A stretch of DNA of 64,000 nucleotides from Chromobotia macracanthus (taxonomy: Eukaryota > Chordata > Actinopteri > Cypriniformes > Botiidae): NCBI GenBank assembly GCA_036877525.1, contig JAZGTH010000009.1:330001-394000 (forward strand), in the 5' to 3' direction. Each line of letters starts with the position of its first letter. The first letter of the stretch is position 1. Shown here in pieces: positions 1 through 12,483 of the stretch. Position numbers and translations under genes: made by a program. The notes below the pieces were generated by a model. That model searched no databases. It was given only the letters and a program-made list of their open reading frames with translations, and was not told where the DNA came from.

Positions 1-396
1 AGAGGCACAGAAAATAATAAAAATAAAACAAAGAGTGAGCACTTCTGTTAGCGGGACAATTAGACCCAGTTATTTCCAATTGTTTAACAGAATGGTCAAA
101 TTATCTGAATGGTCGAATAATCTTTTTAACCCCAGGTTAAAATCATTGAAGCCCTGGGTTACGTTCTAGTTTAGGAAAGATTTTGTTTATAAGTGGAAAG
201 ATTTTTAACACCTTTGTGTTTGTTTTTATAAACAGATGAACAAATCCATATGCCTGTCTGTGGTAAATAACAGCCTGTCACACGTGTAGTTTATAGCATT
301 TATTTAACAGCAGTATGGAAAGGAATTAATAAACATTATTTAATAATTAATGTTCCTTATTTTTAAAAACTTAATATTAATAAACTTAACCCACAG

Positions 397-1596
397 TGTT
401 CCTCCTCAGATCGGACCTTACATTCCTAAAGGTGCCTTCTGCTCCATGCTCCATCACAATCAAGTTCTCCATCACCTCTGCATCCGCAACTGCTCTGATT
501 GGATCACCGACAAAGAGCTGCTGCCCGTGATTGGTCAGAACCAGCACCTTCTGCGCGTGGACATGCGTGGCTGCATCCACCTGAGCCGTCACGCTCTGGT
601 GGCTGTGTCACTGAGCTGCCCGCGTCTGCAGCACCTGAGCCTTGCTCACTGTGAGTGGGTGGACGTCCTGGCACTGCGCAGTCTGGCGGACCACTGCTCT
701 GACCTGCGCTCGCTGGACCTGACCGCCTGCAGACAGCTGAAGGACGATGCCGTGTGCTACGTGGCGAGCAAGTGTCCAACACTGCGTTCACTCTCTGTGG
801 CCGTTAATGCCAACATCACAGACACAGCAGTGGAGGAAGTGGCCAAACGCTGCAGAGAGCTGGAGGTGCTGGACCTCACCGGCTGCTTACGAGTGCGAAA
901 CGAAGCTATCAGGTGTGTTGAGTGGATGCAGCCTGTTGAAGAGGTCTTATAAAAACAGGATCTGATTTGATGTTTAGAAAAAAGTTTTTGGGCCAAGAAT
1001 ATTTATTTAAACGTAGAGTAAGTCATTTCGAAGAGGCTAGCAATGGCAAGCTAGCTTTGAAAGCATATGATCCTCTCTCCCTGCAAAGCGCTCTCCAAAG
1101 CCCAACACATGAAGCACGCATAGTTAGATAGGCAAGTAGGACATCCTATCTGACAGGAATGCAGTGATTGGATGAGCATTTTTATTTGTCCTCCTTCCAC
1201 AGAAGATATATTCATATATTTAGATCACTTAGTGATTGCTATCAGGAAGTGACGTGACTTTCAGCCAGCATAACAAATAATGTTTCATCACATGTGTTCT
1301 TATACATGTTTTGCAGCTAAATACATGAAAAATTGCCTTGCTTTTAAACAGAGCTGCAAAAATTATTTAATTTAAAAACAATTTTGATTTTCTGGTGTGT
1401 TTGCAGGACACTGGCAGAGTACTGCCCCAAACTGCAGTCTCTCAAAGTGAATCACTGTCACAACGTTACTGAGTCCAGTCTGGGTGTTCTGCGGAGACGT
1501 AATGTAGAGATTGATGTGGAACCTCCCCTGCAGAGGGCACTAGTGCTGCTGCAGGATGTCGTGGGATTCGCTCCGTTTATTAACTTGCAGATTTAG
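397..1596 (+). CDS. fbxl15: FBXL15, last two coding exons (partial; 5' end outside window)
   Basis: Leucine-rich-repeat F-box protein, substrate adaptor of an SCF (SKP1-CUL1-F-box) ubiquitin ligase; the mammalian protein targets the BMP regulator SMURF1 (family knowledge). Two exons are visible: about 397-912 (acceptor CAG at 394-396; a second AG at 408-409 is possible) and 1407-1596 with stop TAG 1594-1596. The joint AG|G keeps the frame and gives ...RTLAEYCP. The protein holds a run of LRRs of cysteine-containing type, with signatures such as LTACRQLKDDAV, VNANITDTAV and LDLTGCLRVRNEA, ending IDVEPPLQRALVLLQD...FAPFINLQI, which matches the end of FBXL15 as I know it. The F-box and N-terminus should lie upstream of base 1. 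A GTGAGT donor 17 nt after the stop (1614) suggests a spliced 3' UTR. Confidence 0.93.
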
Positions 1597-2045
1597 CAGA
1601 ACCACAACAACAGGTGAGTCACTGGACCAGAACTAACATCCAGAACAGGACTTCAACCCTCACTCTGTGTCTGTCCTTCAGACATGTCCCTGCTCTTATT
1701 GGGTATGACATTAATGCAGATAAATGTTTGACCATGTAGTCTTTAATCATAATATAATAATTTGCTCCACGCCTGAAACTGTTTACAGCTGTTTGTTAAC
1801 ATAAACCAATAACCAAACAGGTTTGTAGTCATTTTTAGGCTGCGGTTCTATTATTGTATTTTATAATGTATTTATTATCTAGTAAATGCGATGTCAAGCA
1901 ACTTTATGCAGATTGCAGATGTTTCATGTTGACCCTAAACTCATTTCCACTAAACTCAGATGAGATTTACTAAATTACATGAATGGAAATCTGTGGATGT
2001 TTTCATTGAACATTTTTGTTTTGTTTTATAGGAATTTTCTCATCC

Positions 2046-3410
2046 ATGTTCTCGCTCTGGAAAACCACTAATGCAATATCACAAAGAACATCATCCACTG
2101 TACATCTGATCCACAGGTGATTGATTGATTTAGTATAATTTAGTAGTCAGACATGCAGACTATATTAGATCTGATCCTAAACTGTATTTATAAACATTTC
2201 TGGTAAAACAGGAAGGTTGAGAAAACAATCTTATTTATTGATGTAGCTTTACTTGTTTTCATGCAGAACCTAAATGCTGTGTAATTTTGCACTCATGAAA
2301 CACTGAAACACTTTTTCAATAGATCAGTTTTTGCCTAAGTACTGGACTGACTAGAAACCCTCCACCAGCATGACTAGACTATTAGATTTCACAAATAAAG
2401 AAAAACAGAGGGTAAATCTGAGAGAATCCAGCGAGCAATAAAGGCATGTTTTACACAGTACACGCTGGTAGATCTGCTCTGTGGAACATAAGTTGTGAAA
2501 ATTGTAAAATTGTTTCTGAGTGATTACACACAAGGATTCAGTTTCTTCAAGCTTTTGTATGTTTAATTTTATGGTATTTTTTCCACTAATATACACAAAG
2601 AAATATCTAGTAGCAAGCTGTTTGTGCTGCTATGAATCTATATGTTGGTAAAATTAAATGAAGAACCAAAATGAACAGAAAATTCTTCAAGTGTGGCATG
2701 ATGTGTCACGGTGTGTTTTATTTATATGCTGGAGCTCTTTCGTGACAACTGTACCTATATATGTTGTTTTTCTCTAAGTATTTCAATAAGTTTTTTTGTT
2801 TTGTTTTTTTTGGCATTATACATTTTTTGTCTTGGATTCATTTTTCATCAACATATTTTTACAATATCATAGTTTTTGCACATGCATTATATGCTTTAAT
2901 GGTTATTTTGTTAAATTTGTGCACAGGTCTGCGTGAATGTTTCACGCACGGGACATGTATGGTACCAGTCCTTGGAACTGCTTTTAATGATTACACATAA
3001 ACACATTGTATAGACAAGTACAAAAAATCCAGAATCCTGCTAAAGAGTTTGTTTTTTTTCAGCCCCTGAGCACCACCTAGAGGAAACAAAACTAGTTAAC
3101 AACTAGTTGAAGTAGTGTGATAAAGTTTGGTTTAGGACTTACCCCGCTCAGCCTTCACTAATGTGTGACTCTAGTTAGAAACACTCTCTGGTCTCTTTTT
3201 TTTACCATAAATCATGAATGCAGGGCAGAGTCCACTTTAAAACCACAGACTGGACTGCCCAAACAGACCCAATTTGAGCCCCTGGATGATAAAGATGAAG
3301 GCTGGATGATGATGATGCTGTGTGCTGCAGTACTGCAGGTGTCTGTGGGAAAATCCCTGCCAGTTCTTGACGTCGGCAGCAGGGCCGTGTGCCAGTCAGA
3401 TCTGAAGTGA
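2046..3410 (+). CDS. Candidate two-exon small ORF, 85 residues, unrecognised
   Basis: Exon 1: ATG at 2046 within a segment bounded by acceptor TTTTATAG (ends 2030) and donor CACAG|GTGATT (exon end 2116). Exon 2: acceptor GAATGCAG (ends 3223), coding 3224-3410, stop TGA. The phases join exactly (AG|G = Arg). The predicted protein begins MFSLWKTTNAISQRTSS, basic and Ser/Thr-rich without acids, which resembles a mitochondrial presequence. It later has an acidic patch (LDDKDEGW) and a hydrophobic stretch MMMMLCAAVLQVSV of about 14-16 residues. An AATAAA lies at about 3649. The fbxl15 3' UTR donor at 1614 could splice to 2031, which would place this ORF in the fbxl15 transcript. I do not recognise the protein. 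It could equally be non-coding 3' UTR; phase agreement and local GC content are the only support. Confidence 0.35.
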
Positions 3411-4104
3411 TAGTGGCTTCCAAATTCCAGTTTGTTTCCTAAATTTGAATTGAGCGAGTAAACAGGTGCTAATGGTAAATGTGAAGTACAATTTAAATGA
3501 AATACTCCAACTGACCGCAAAGTATTTAAAATAGAGGCAAACAACATGAAACAGCAAAGAGGTTATCTGGTCTTACCTGTTTTGTTCTGGTAGGCGAATG
3601 AATTTCCTCTGTTGTGTGATTGTGTTGTATTTCTTCAAATTACAGTTCAATAAATCCACTTCCTGTCATCACAATTCAACATCTTCTGGGGTGTGACGTA
3701 TTTAATTCAATTAAATGACTGTTAATGGCATGTGTTAATGCCTGTGTTAAACTGTTCAGTCTCACTCAGCAGCTGTGTGTTGATTCAGTCTCTGTTAGAG
3801 AGATGTAACATTCTGCATTCTGTCTGCTGTGGCAGTTAGAGCAGATGTTGAACACTGACAGGCAGTTGATGTCACATATAACTTCTCATTTTTAATCCTG
3901 ATGACTTTGAAAGCGTTTGAGTGGAAATAGCTTTAGTGTGACTGGCATCCAGCTACAGTAAGTGGATAATTGTGTTATTTTGTGGACAGTGAGTTGATAT
4001 AGTGTACATCATGAAAGCTGAATTACAGTATTGCTGTTTGTGTCTAAAGAGGAATATAGAGAAATTGTTTGTTGTGCTAATGATTTGCATAATAGTGAAA
4101 TGAC

Positions 4105-4200
4105 TTGCCGGCCAAGTATGGTGACCCATACTCAGAATTTGTCCTCTGCATGTAACCCATCCAGTTAGTGCAAACACACTGGAGCAGTGGGCAGCACAGC
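4105..4200 (-). repeat. tRNA-derived SINE 3' fragment
   Basis: Reverse complement reads ...GGGTTACATGCAGAGGACAAATT...GGGTATGG/CACCAT-like tail, the same tail seen in the fuller copy at 39106-39310 (TTAAATGCAGAGGTCA...GGTATGGACCACCATAT) and in the fragment at 31641-31780. Diverged and truncated. Confidence 0.6.
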
Positions 4201-4324
4201 AGTGGGCAGTCCAACTCTCTATTTCGTATGCCCCAACTGTTTATTTTCATTACTCAACAGTTTTGTACTAATGCAACTATATATAACTTTAACTGGTGAC
4301 TCTGGAACTGCATCATACGAGAAT

Positions 4325-4327
<3 letters not shown>

Positions 4328-4360
<33 letters not shown>
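4328..4360. repeat. (GT)n microsatellite
   Basis: About 16 uninterrupted TG dinucleotides. Confidence 0.95.
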
Positions 4361-4362
<2 letters not shown>

Positions 4363-4843
4363 CTGTACGTCTCTGAACCTAATAAGTCATTGAAGCAGAA
4401 TGGAGTCAGGTGATTGGAGGAGAGTGATGGTGATGTCACTAGGGCTGCAATTAGCCAGTATTTTGATGATTAACCTTTCTATTTCTAACCTATTTTTTCG
4501 AGAAGAAACAATGACTAAAATTTAAACAGACTAAATTAAAAAACATTAACACAAAATGTTAAGTTGTACGGGAATAAAGAACACGTACACTTATTTCTAT
4601 CACATGAACAGGTTATTGAAGTAGCATCTTCACTGCTCTCTTAAATGTCATTACTTGTGTTATATAGAGTCTTAAACCTAAAAGTCATGTTTTCATTTCT
4701 AACACAAATATTCTAGTTAAATGTTTATTTTACAAGCTTTGTCTGTTTGATGCCACCACTCGTTCATTTCAGATGAAGTTCAGTAAGATACGGATATAAC
4801 CATAAAATGAGCGGAGTGCTGAGGAAAGCAGGTCCGAGTCATT

Positions 4844-4996
4844 AACACACACTCACACACACACACTCTCTCACACACACACACACTCTCTCACTCACTC
4901 ACACACACACACACACACACTCTCTCACACACACACTCACACACACACACACTCTCTCACACACTCTCTCACTCACACACACTCTCACACACACAC
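4844..4996. repeat. Compound (CA)n/(CT) microsatellite
   Basis: About 150 bp of CACACA runs broken by CTCTCT and CACT units. It directly precedes the first copy of the 438-bp tandem duplication, and a short version (5404-5433) precedes the second copy, so the microsatellite is part of the duplicated unit. Confidence 0.9.
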
Positions 4997-5838
4997 TGTG
5001 ATCTTCTACTAACTGACTTTTACGACACAAACAAAAGTAACACAAGCGATGCTGGTGAGGTTATATAAACTACACTGGTAATGAAATGAGCATCTTAACA
5101 AGCCTTTCTCCTAAATGTGTTGTGAAATCAAAATAATGAACTTTCCCATTAGACAGTTTCTCCACACAAATCGCGTATCAGCTACACGCTGCAGACGCAG
5201 ACGGTGTGAAAGCGCACTGGATATGCCTGCCCTCTGCTTCGCATACTCCTGCGCATACGCTGTGCTTACGCTGCGCATACGCTGCACATACGTGTGCGGT
5301 GTGAAACGGCTTCGCTAGCAGAGCTGGAGGCGTGGCTCATCTCTATATAAATACTACATAACACATGACGTCATGATATAACACGTGATGTGTTATATCA
5401 TGACACTCACACACACTCTCTCACACACACACACTGTGATCTTCTACTAACAAATGCAGCGCGGTGACTTTCACGACACAAACAAAATAACACAAGCAAT
5501 GCTGGTGAGGTTATATAAACTACACTGGTAATGAAATGAGCATCTTAACAAGCCTTTCTCCTAAACGTGTTGTGAAATCAAAATAATGAACTTTCCCATT
5601 AGACAGTTTCTCAACACAAATCGCGTATCAGCTACACGCTGCAGATGCAGACGGTGTGAAAGCACACCGGATATGCCTGCCCTCTGCTTCGCATACTCCT
5701 GCCCTCCACTGCGCATACGCTGCGCATACGCGTGCGGTGTGAAACGGCTTCGTTAGCAGAGCTGGAGGCGTGGCTCATCTCTATATAAATACTACATAAC
5801 ACATGACGTCATGATATAACACGTGACGTGTGGCGTTT
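4994..5838. repeat. Tandem duplication, two copies of a ~438-bp unit with TATA-like and CRE-like motifs
   Basis: Copy 1 starts at CACTGTGATCTTC 4994, copy 2 at the same word at 5432. The copies share the whole block in order: GATGCTGGTGAGG, ATGAACTTTCCCATTAG, a run of GCATACGC words, GGTGTGAAACGGCTTCG, GGCGTGGCTCATC, TATATAAATAC, then CATGACGTCATG. Differences are few (small indels and substitutions; copy 1 has extra GCATACGC-type units, 5245-5290). Copy 1 ends in a perfect 14-bp inverted repeat with 5-nt spacer (arms 5371-5384 and 5390-5403). No ORF of note; no gene product is implied. Confidence 0.85.
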
Positions 5839-5947
5839 GTGTTAACACCAGACTGATGCTCAAGTGTAAGTCAATGTGTCACAGAAGTAGCCAGTGCGCT
5901 TACAGAACATGGACATGTTTAATATAATGGTTATGTTTCCTCCTGCA

Positions 5948-6235
5948 GTGTGCGATGTAGATGTCCATGACAGAGGGGAGAAAGACTCAGATGATCTTCT
6001 CGGCTGTCTTCAATATCTGTTGCAGGGTCTTGCGGTCCGAGATGGAGCAGATCCCAGAGCAGACAGTGATGCAGCTGCTCAGGGTGCTTCAGTGGTCCTG
6101 CTGTAGAATGTGATCAGAATGATGGCAGGTGTGCTTTTCTCAGCCGCTGTAGAAAACAGAAGCGCTGCTGGGCTTTCTTTGTGATGGAGCTGGTGTTGAG
6201 GGACCAGGTAAGGTTCTCTGCCAGGTGAATTTGCC
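5948..6235 (-). mobile_element. Decayed non-LTR (LINE) retrotransposon, reverse-transcriptase C-terminal fragment
   Basis: On the minus strand three short stretches in shifted frames read like the C-terminal part of fish LINE polymerases: SITKKAQQRFCFLQRLRKA, then ILITFYSRTTE, then SCITV...SDRKTLQQILKTAEKII. These match the KAQQRL-FLRRLRK / FYR-TIES / SCITVW / DRK-LQR-V-TAEKI motifs common in that family. At least two frameshifts and an in-frame stop after AEKII make it dead. No target-site duplication was found. Confidence 0.75.
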
Positions 6236-6705
6236 AGGAAATCTTGATGATCACCACGGAGGATCAGTGGGATACCTTTAGATTGCATAGAAAAACATGG
6301 AATTAAAAACTCTACATATAAACTCTTTTACAAAGAAATATGTGTAGAATGAAATCATTAACATGGCCACAAACTAGAGGGCCCCTGGTTTCCAACACAC
6401 GTCTAATGACAATGTAACCTACAGATCTGAAGTGCAAGTACTTCTTTTGATCAGCCATGTGGTTTTTAGTCAGACTCCAGACCTACACATCATGTTCACA
6501 GAATTCACATGTTCACTATTGCTAAATACAAGATTCAGAATCTGTTAAGTTCTCTATGTTCTAAGTTACTTCATTGAAATCTTAGACCTGCATAGTTAAC
6601 TGGCCTTCAGATGTTCTGAATTAATAATATAGGTATTAGAATATATACAGTATATAAATATATTGTATATTAAACTGAACTGTATAATTATTATTATTAT
6701 TGTTA

Positions 6706-6845
6706 TCAGTAGTGTAACGTATTTGAGAAAATGTACTTCCTTAAGTATCTTTTTGGCTACTTTGTACTTTTACTAAGTATCAATAATATTAACAACTTTA
6801 ACTCTCTACTCAAGCACATTTGTAAATAAAAATATGTTCTTTTAC
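6706..6845. repeat. Probable MITE fragment (TACTTNNTTAAGTA-type)
   Basis: AGTGTAACGTATTTGAGAAA then GTACTTCCTTAAGTATC, CTACTTTGTACTTTTACT and TCTACTCAAGCACATT: the dense TACTTxxxAAGTA words typical of a common fish hAT-type non-autonomous repeat. Ends not resolved. Confidence 0.4.
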
Positions 6846-8429
6846 TTTTCAAGTGGTAACAAGTGTTACACATACACACTTTTTTGCAGCAGGTTGTTTG
6901 TGCGACAGAAGAGCTGATGATGTCATCTTCCGGGTTTTAAAAGGTACTAATATTGTGCATTTTGCCATTACACGGCAAACGAGTCGATGCGAATGACAAT
7001 AACTGTCCATTCTAACTCTCAAGATTTTAAGACTATGTACACAGGACTTCTTGTACTTCACATAGATGTAGTCTGAAATCAATTGAGTTTCCGTAGGAAA
7101 TGTAAATGTTATTCTGCATTTTATCAAAAGAACTATTTAGGCAACATTGTTTAAATGATACTGTTTGATGTGTGTATACATACACACAAGACTTATTAAT
7201 GGATACAGTTTAATGAATACTTTGCAGCCGAGCTGACTATGAGAAGGTAAGTACATTGTATCTGTCTTGTATCTTTTGATTGCTTTGGTGTTGTAAATAT
7301 ATTTGTTTTGGTCATTCAGAGTTCTATTTATGATACATGTGTACATCAATATTTTGTAGAAAAACGGAAATTTCCAAATCAAAACAGTCCCCAAATACAT
7401 TTTTAAATAAAAAAAGAGCAAAACGAGTTGTACAGACCACCACACATCTTTGCCCCCTTGGTTTATGTTTAAGTTACTCCACTTTTGTAATGTAGGAAAT
7501 AATTTTTGACAAGTAAAGAGAAAAAATAGTAATAAGTAGTAATCATTAAAAAATGCTTGTTAGAGACGACAGAGGCTAAACCTGTTGTTTTTTTATTCAT
7601 TCTTGTGTCAGGTATTCGTGGAAGAGACAGGTTTTTAAGCTGTTTCTTGAATATAGTGAGGGATGCAACAGATAACATAATAATACACTCCTTTTTCATA
7701 AGAACCCTTTTGTTTCATCTACTATTTCTAGGCTTTAAAAATGGAATCTTAGATTTGTTTGTATTTGGATATGATTGTCATAAATGCATCTTAATAATGA
7801 CAAAATGTTCCTGTCTCATTTCTTAGTGATAATGTGGGGTTAGGCAGTTGTTATGGGAGCCGTGGTGTCTTGTATCACCCTGAAGTGATTTATTCTGTGA
7901 AAACAACCAGCGTGCCTGTCCATTTTCTTGCTTATTACATGGCTGCTTGCTACATGAAAGACATGACAAGAATGTAATTCTTAATGTAAAATAAAACAGT
8001 TTTTTAAAGCATTTGAAGTGAAGGACAGTCTCTCCATTTCACTTTCTTTGCACCTACAACATGAAGTATAATTTGAAAAGAAGAAAGTTTTGAAAACACA
8101 TTCTGTGGGAGTGCTTTTCTCCTCAGGACAAACTGTTCAAGCATTTAAAGTTTCTGGCTTCCTGCTTAGATACTTTAGATACAGCAGATACAAGAGCAGG
8201 ATCAGTGAGGCTGTCTGTGGTAAATATAAAATATATTTATATCTATTTATTCTTAAACCTCCATTGGGTAACGTAGCGATACTGTGACAATGTATCATTA
8301 TCAATCCACAGCATGTTCACCTGTTGTAATATTTTTCAGGGGTTTGTTGGTTTTTAACATTAAGTTTTAACAGATATTTTTTCTATCACATTCTGGATGA
8401 GCATATTTAAAATCATGTTTTTTTCATAT

Positions 8430-8481
8430 ACATGCGTATGAATATCAAATGTATATTCATATTTCATATATATGAATATAC

Positions 8482-8513
<32 letters not shown>

Positions 8514-8514
8514 A
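8430..8514. repeat. AT-rich repeat: ATATTCATATTTCATATA words and (AT)n
   Basis: Repeated CATATATATGAATATACATTTCATAT followed by about 14 AT dinucleotides (8486-8513). Confidence 0.85.
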
Positions 8515-10196
8515 GTTGTTATTTTATGAAGACTTACTGTATGTTTTTTATATTTCTCTTTGTCTAGATATCATGAGAATTTTTCGAGTTTCACAACATC
8601 TGCTTCTGATCACAGTGATGTCACTCCTGTCACTGAGTAAGTTCTTCTGATTAATATAATCTTTAATGTTAAATTATCACGATAATCTCTAGTGAAAGTG
8701 TATTAAAAACTGATAATTCGATTTCTCATGAATCACTGACTCATGAAACGTCTGTATGTACTTTTATTATAAGTATATAGCTAATGAAAGAATTTACATT
8801 TACTTTGTTACATTGCGGGACGTTGCTTTGTTAGTTTATTTTATTGCGTTATAAAATGCATTGTTTATTCCAAGATTGCTTATGAAACACTATGCGAATG
8901 TGTTTTTTATGTATTCAAGCCATTCAAATGATCCTATTTATTAAGTGATCTATAAATCTAAGTTCCTCTGAGTTATGCGTTAAAGACATCATCACAGATG
9001 AAGTTCTTCATTGGTTGTTTTGTCATATCTCTTCTGCTATTTAAAACATGCTGTGGGACAATGTATCATGTTTACCGGCATTATGCCAGTAAATTGTTCT
9101 TAAACAGTGAAATTGTTCTTGTTTTTCATTGTGCTAATAATAATGATGCATTTCCTTGAAAATTTGTTGGCTCTTTAACTGCCATTAAATTAATCATTAA
9201 CTTGCACAGGTTATATTATGACATGATTGTATTATGAAATGATAAATGCTCCCAATTTTATTCTAAAGTCTCTGCAATATCTACCATGAACCTTTACAGA
9301 TTATCGATAACTAATATCTATAATTTTCCTCTTGTTAGGCTATTCCTGATATTCTCTCTGGACTTTTATATGCATCTAAAAGCACAGAAATAGTTAGGGC
9401 AAGAATCTCGATTTTTAGGGCCAGAAACACAATTTCCAGTATTAAATGGTGTATCAGTAACCACTGTACCAGTAACCACTGTACAATTCTGCTATACATG
9501 AATTTCAAGAGCACAACTGCAACAAATACAGAATACATGAAATAGCTAAACCAACTAACTAGTTTTGACCTTTGTACTGTTTTAAATCAAATCTCAAACA
9601 AAGCAAACAAACAAACAATAAATTATATCAAACTATATTATACATTGATTTGCCTTATAAAAGCAATGTTATGATTCGTCCCCACAGAAAGTGAATATTA
9701 AATGTTTTCTGCCTGTGCAACATAATTTGAACATATTTCACGCCGGCTGTGCATGTGGGTGTATGTCACTGAGCTTCAGTTTAGATCTAACAGAGAGTGG
9801 AAACATTGCAAATATTTTGGAGAAAGTATATCACACTTAAATTGTGTAAAATTTTATTAATTAGCTGAATTTAAGAAGTCCTAAAGACAGTCAGATCATC
9901 AGATTCAGGATCAGTTTGTTGATGATCTGTACTCACTGTCATTTCAGTTTTGTGTCAGTACTGTTTCATTCAATATTCATTTTCAAGAAATATATTTGAA
10001 ATGAAATGCATATAATCATGTTAGTCGTGTGTCTGAAAACACGCATGTGGTGTTTAGGAATGTTGCTCTACAGGATGGGGAACATCATTCATGTGCTTTC
10101 AGCTGATGTTTCATCTCCCTCTCACACACATATGCACATGCGCATACAAACACAACTATGCAGAAATACTGAAGCAACACAGCAAAGCATGCACAA

Positions 10197-10262
10197 GAGA
10201 CTTTGCTGCCTTAAATTAAGTTTAATCACCTTTACAAGTCATTTCAACTTAATATTTTAAAT
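10197..10262. mobile_element. Half copy of the TTTGCTGCCTTAAA hairpin MITE
   Basis: Carries the terminal word TTTGCTGCCTTAAAT and the internal word ACAAGTCATTTCAACTTAAT found in the complete copy at 14975-15216. Only the left arm is present. Confidence 0.7.
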
Positions 10263-11764
10263 CAATTCATCATTCATCATTTCATCACATTCTCTGTGCT
10301 ATGAAGGCGAGAGATGTTTTTACACTTACATAACAATTTAACACTTACATAAAAGTCTAGATTGAATTGGAATTACAATAATATATAACTGAAAAGTATT
10401 CTCTGCTGTTTTCAAATACTAATATATTCACATCGCAATTCAGAAACCAACATCAACCCGTGTTGGTTCTGCAAACATGAAACACATCATGCATGACGCA
10501 TTTAATAGTGTTCAAAGATATGATCCTTACGAACAACATAAGGGTGAGGAAATCATTTCAGGATTTTTATTTAGTGGTAATTACCTATTTAAGGAATGAC
10601 TATGAAACCGAACATCAAATAGTTCAGGAGAAAAAACATTTCCTAAAATACTACTGAATTGTTGACAGTGTGCAATATAGAAGTGTTCTTAGTAGTGAGA
10701 ACACTTGAAAATGTTCACTCTATTCTTAAACACTTCTTATCTGACTCTAACTCTGCGTGGCAGACTGGCCATCTGGCAGACATTTTTCAGCTGGGCTGGC
10801 GTACTTTTGGGCCAATACATCCGATACATACTATTTTATATATCGGTGACCAATTCTTTTTTCTGCTTAACACACTTTTATTGATTGATACTGAGGGACT
10901 GAGCCAAAAAGTTTTATATACTTTGTCTCATTTTATTGGTTAAATGGGTCCAGCAGCATTAAACATACAAATACAAATCAAAAGAAAAAATGTACATAGA
11001 AACATTTAAATTACATAATGCTAAGTTAAGGAACAGGTCGATGTCATCAGTCTTTTGAAGGCATAGCCAATGGCTTTGTGAGTTGTCGTTTTTGAAACCA
11101 AGGCAAAAACGATTACAATTACAGTAGCTTGAGCTATACTGGGGCCGGCATCAGTACTAACTGTGAACAGACAGACATTTTAAAACTTGTTGTCCAAGGT
11201 CAACATGGCATAAAGTGTACTTGGCATAATGTTGAAACAGTAAGTTCTGAATTATGTAAAAAAATCTTACAAAACATTTTTCAAAGACAAAAACAAGTTA
11301 CACAATGAATTTAAATTTGGGTCACAGAGAAACATTCATGAGGTAATGCAACCTGGTGGACACATTGTGAACTGCTCTGCAGTGAGCAGGCTGTTACTTA
11401 GCAGTCTATTGATTCATTTATATCAAACCTACAAATCTGCCAGACATACTAAGATACATTTCTTAGAAATGGGAAGACATTAACCACAGTATCCAGACCC
11501 AAATGACTGGCACATGTTCCAAATGACTATACACTGGCAAGTGTATAAGTCTGGCTGCTCCTGTTGTCATTGCTGTTGCTTTAAATATTTGAGAAGGCCT
11601 GTAAACAAAAACAGTATTTTTAGTTGAGTAAAAACACAAGTTTACTTTTAAAGCTATAAATTAATTACACATTTCCATGCTATAACAGCCTAGCTGGTGC
11701 CTGGCATCCCAAAATATGTTTTGACTAGGTGTTACTAGATTAGCAACTGTAGACAATTTAGCAA

Positions 11765-11840
11765 TTCCCAGTGCTGGCAGGAAACAACTGAGGTGCTTTA
11801 CCCCCAATTGCTCAAAGTGATGCCATGCTTTGGAGGAGGG
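11765..11840 (+). repeat. SINE fragment
   Basis: CAACTGAGGTGCTTTACCCC then CAATTGCTC matches the GCAACTGAAGTGCCC...ACCTAACCCCCGATTGCTCC part of the SINE at 39106-39310. Confidence 0.5.
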
Positions 11841-12270
11841 ATTTATAACCCAGGGTTAAAAGCAGTGCTAACCCCCTTTTTAAAACATTTCTTTACATAA
11901 GGTTAAAACAAGGTTATATGAAAAGCCCATCAAAATAAATGTGCAAAAATATTGTACTGTCATTTCATAGAACTTCTGGGCTTAATTAGGCACTAATTAG
12001 TCATGAAAACTCCCTAAAGAAAAACAAATTTTCTAACCCTCCCAGGAAGATCCTGCCACCACCATTCCTCTTCCATGTAAAAATTTCCATGCCCAGATGA
12101 TATCCTTTATGGTTCAGCTACAGGTCAGTTGACCAATTTGCTTAGAAACAGGTGACAGTATTCCTAAAGTACATAAACATGATTACAAGGTATTGTCAAC
12201 ATCAAGAATCAGTGATGTTTATCCGTTTTAACAAGGTTTAGTGATCATTAAGACCAAATTGTCTATATCA

Positions 12271-12483
12271 ATTAAAAAAAATTGCTGCCTTAAAATTATA
12301 CGTTTAATCAGTGGCTTCACAAGTCATTTCAACTTAATAGTTAAAAACTTAATAGTTTTTTACACAAGTTTTACACTAGTAAACTTTATTTGCACCAGTC
12401 AGGATTTAAACTATTAAGCTGAAATGACTTGTAAAGCCAAGTTGATTAAATATTAAAATTTGAGGCAGCAAATGTTTTACAGA
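12271..12483. mobile_element. Hairpin MITE, diverged full copy
   Basis: Left arm TTGCTGCCTTAAAAT...ACAAGTCATTTCAACTTAAT, right arm AAGCTGAAATGACTTGT...AATTTGAGGCAGCAAATG then TTTTACAG: an inverted-repeat element of about 210 bp, same family as 14975-15216. Its right end overlaps the 3' end of the frmpd2 reading frame (stop complement at 12446-12448). Confidence 0.8.

Noticed and set aside
10659..10943. 94-codon + strand ORF
   Set aside because: No recognisable domain, AT-rich composition like its surroundings, no splice partners.
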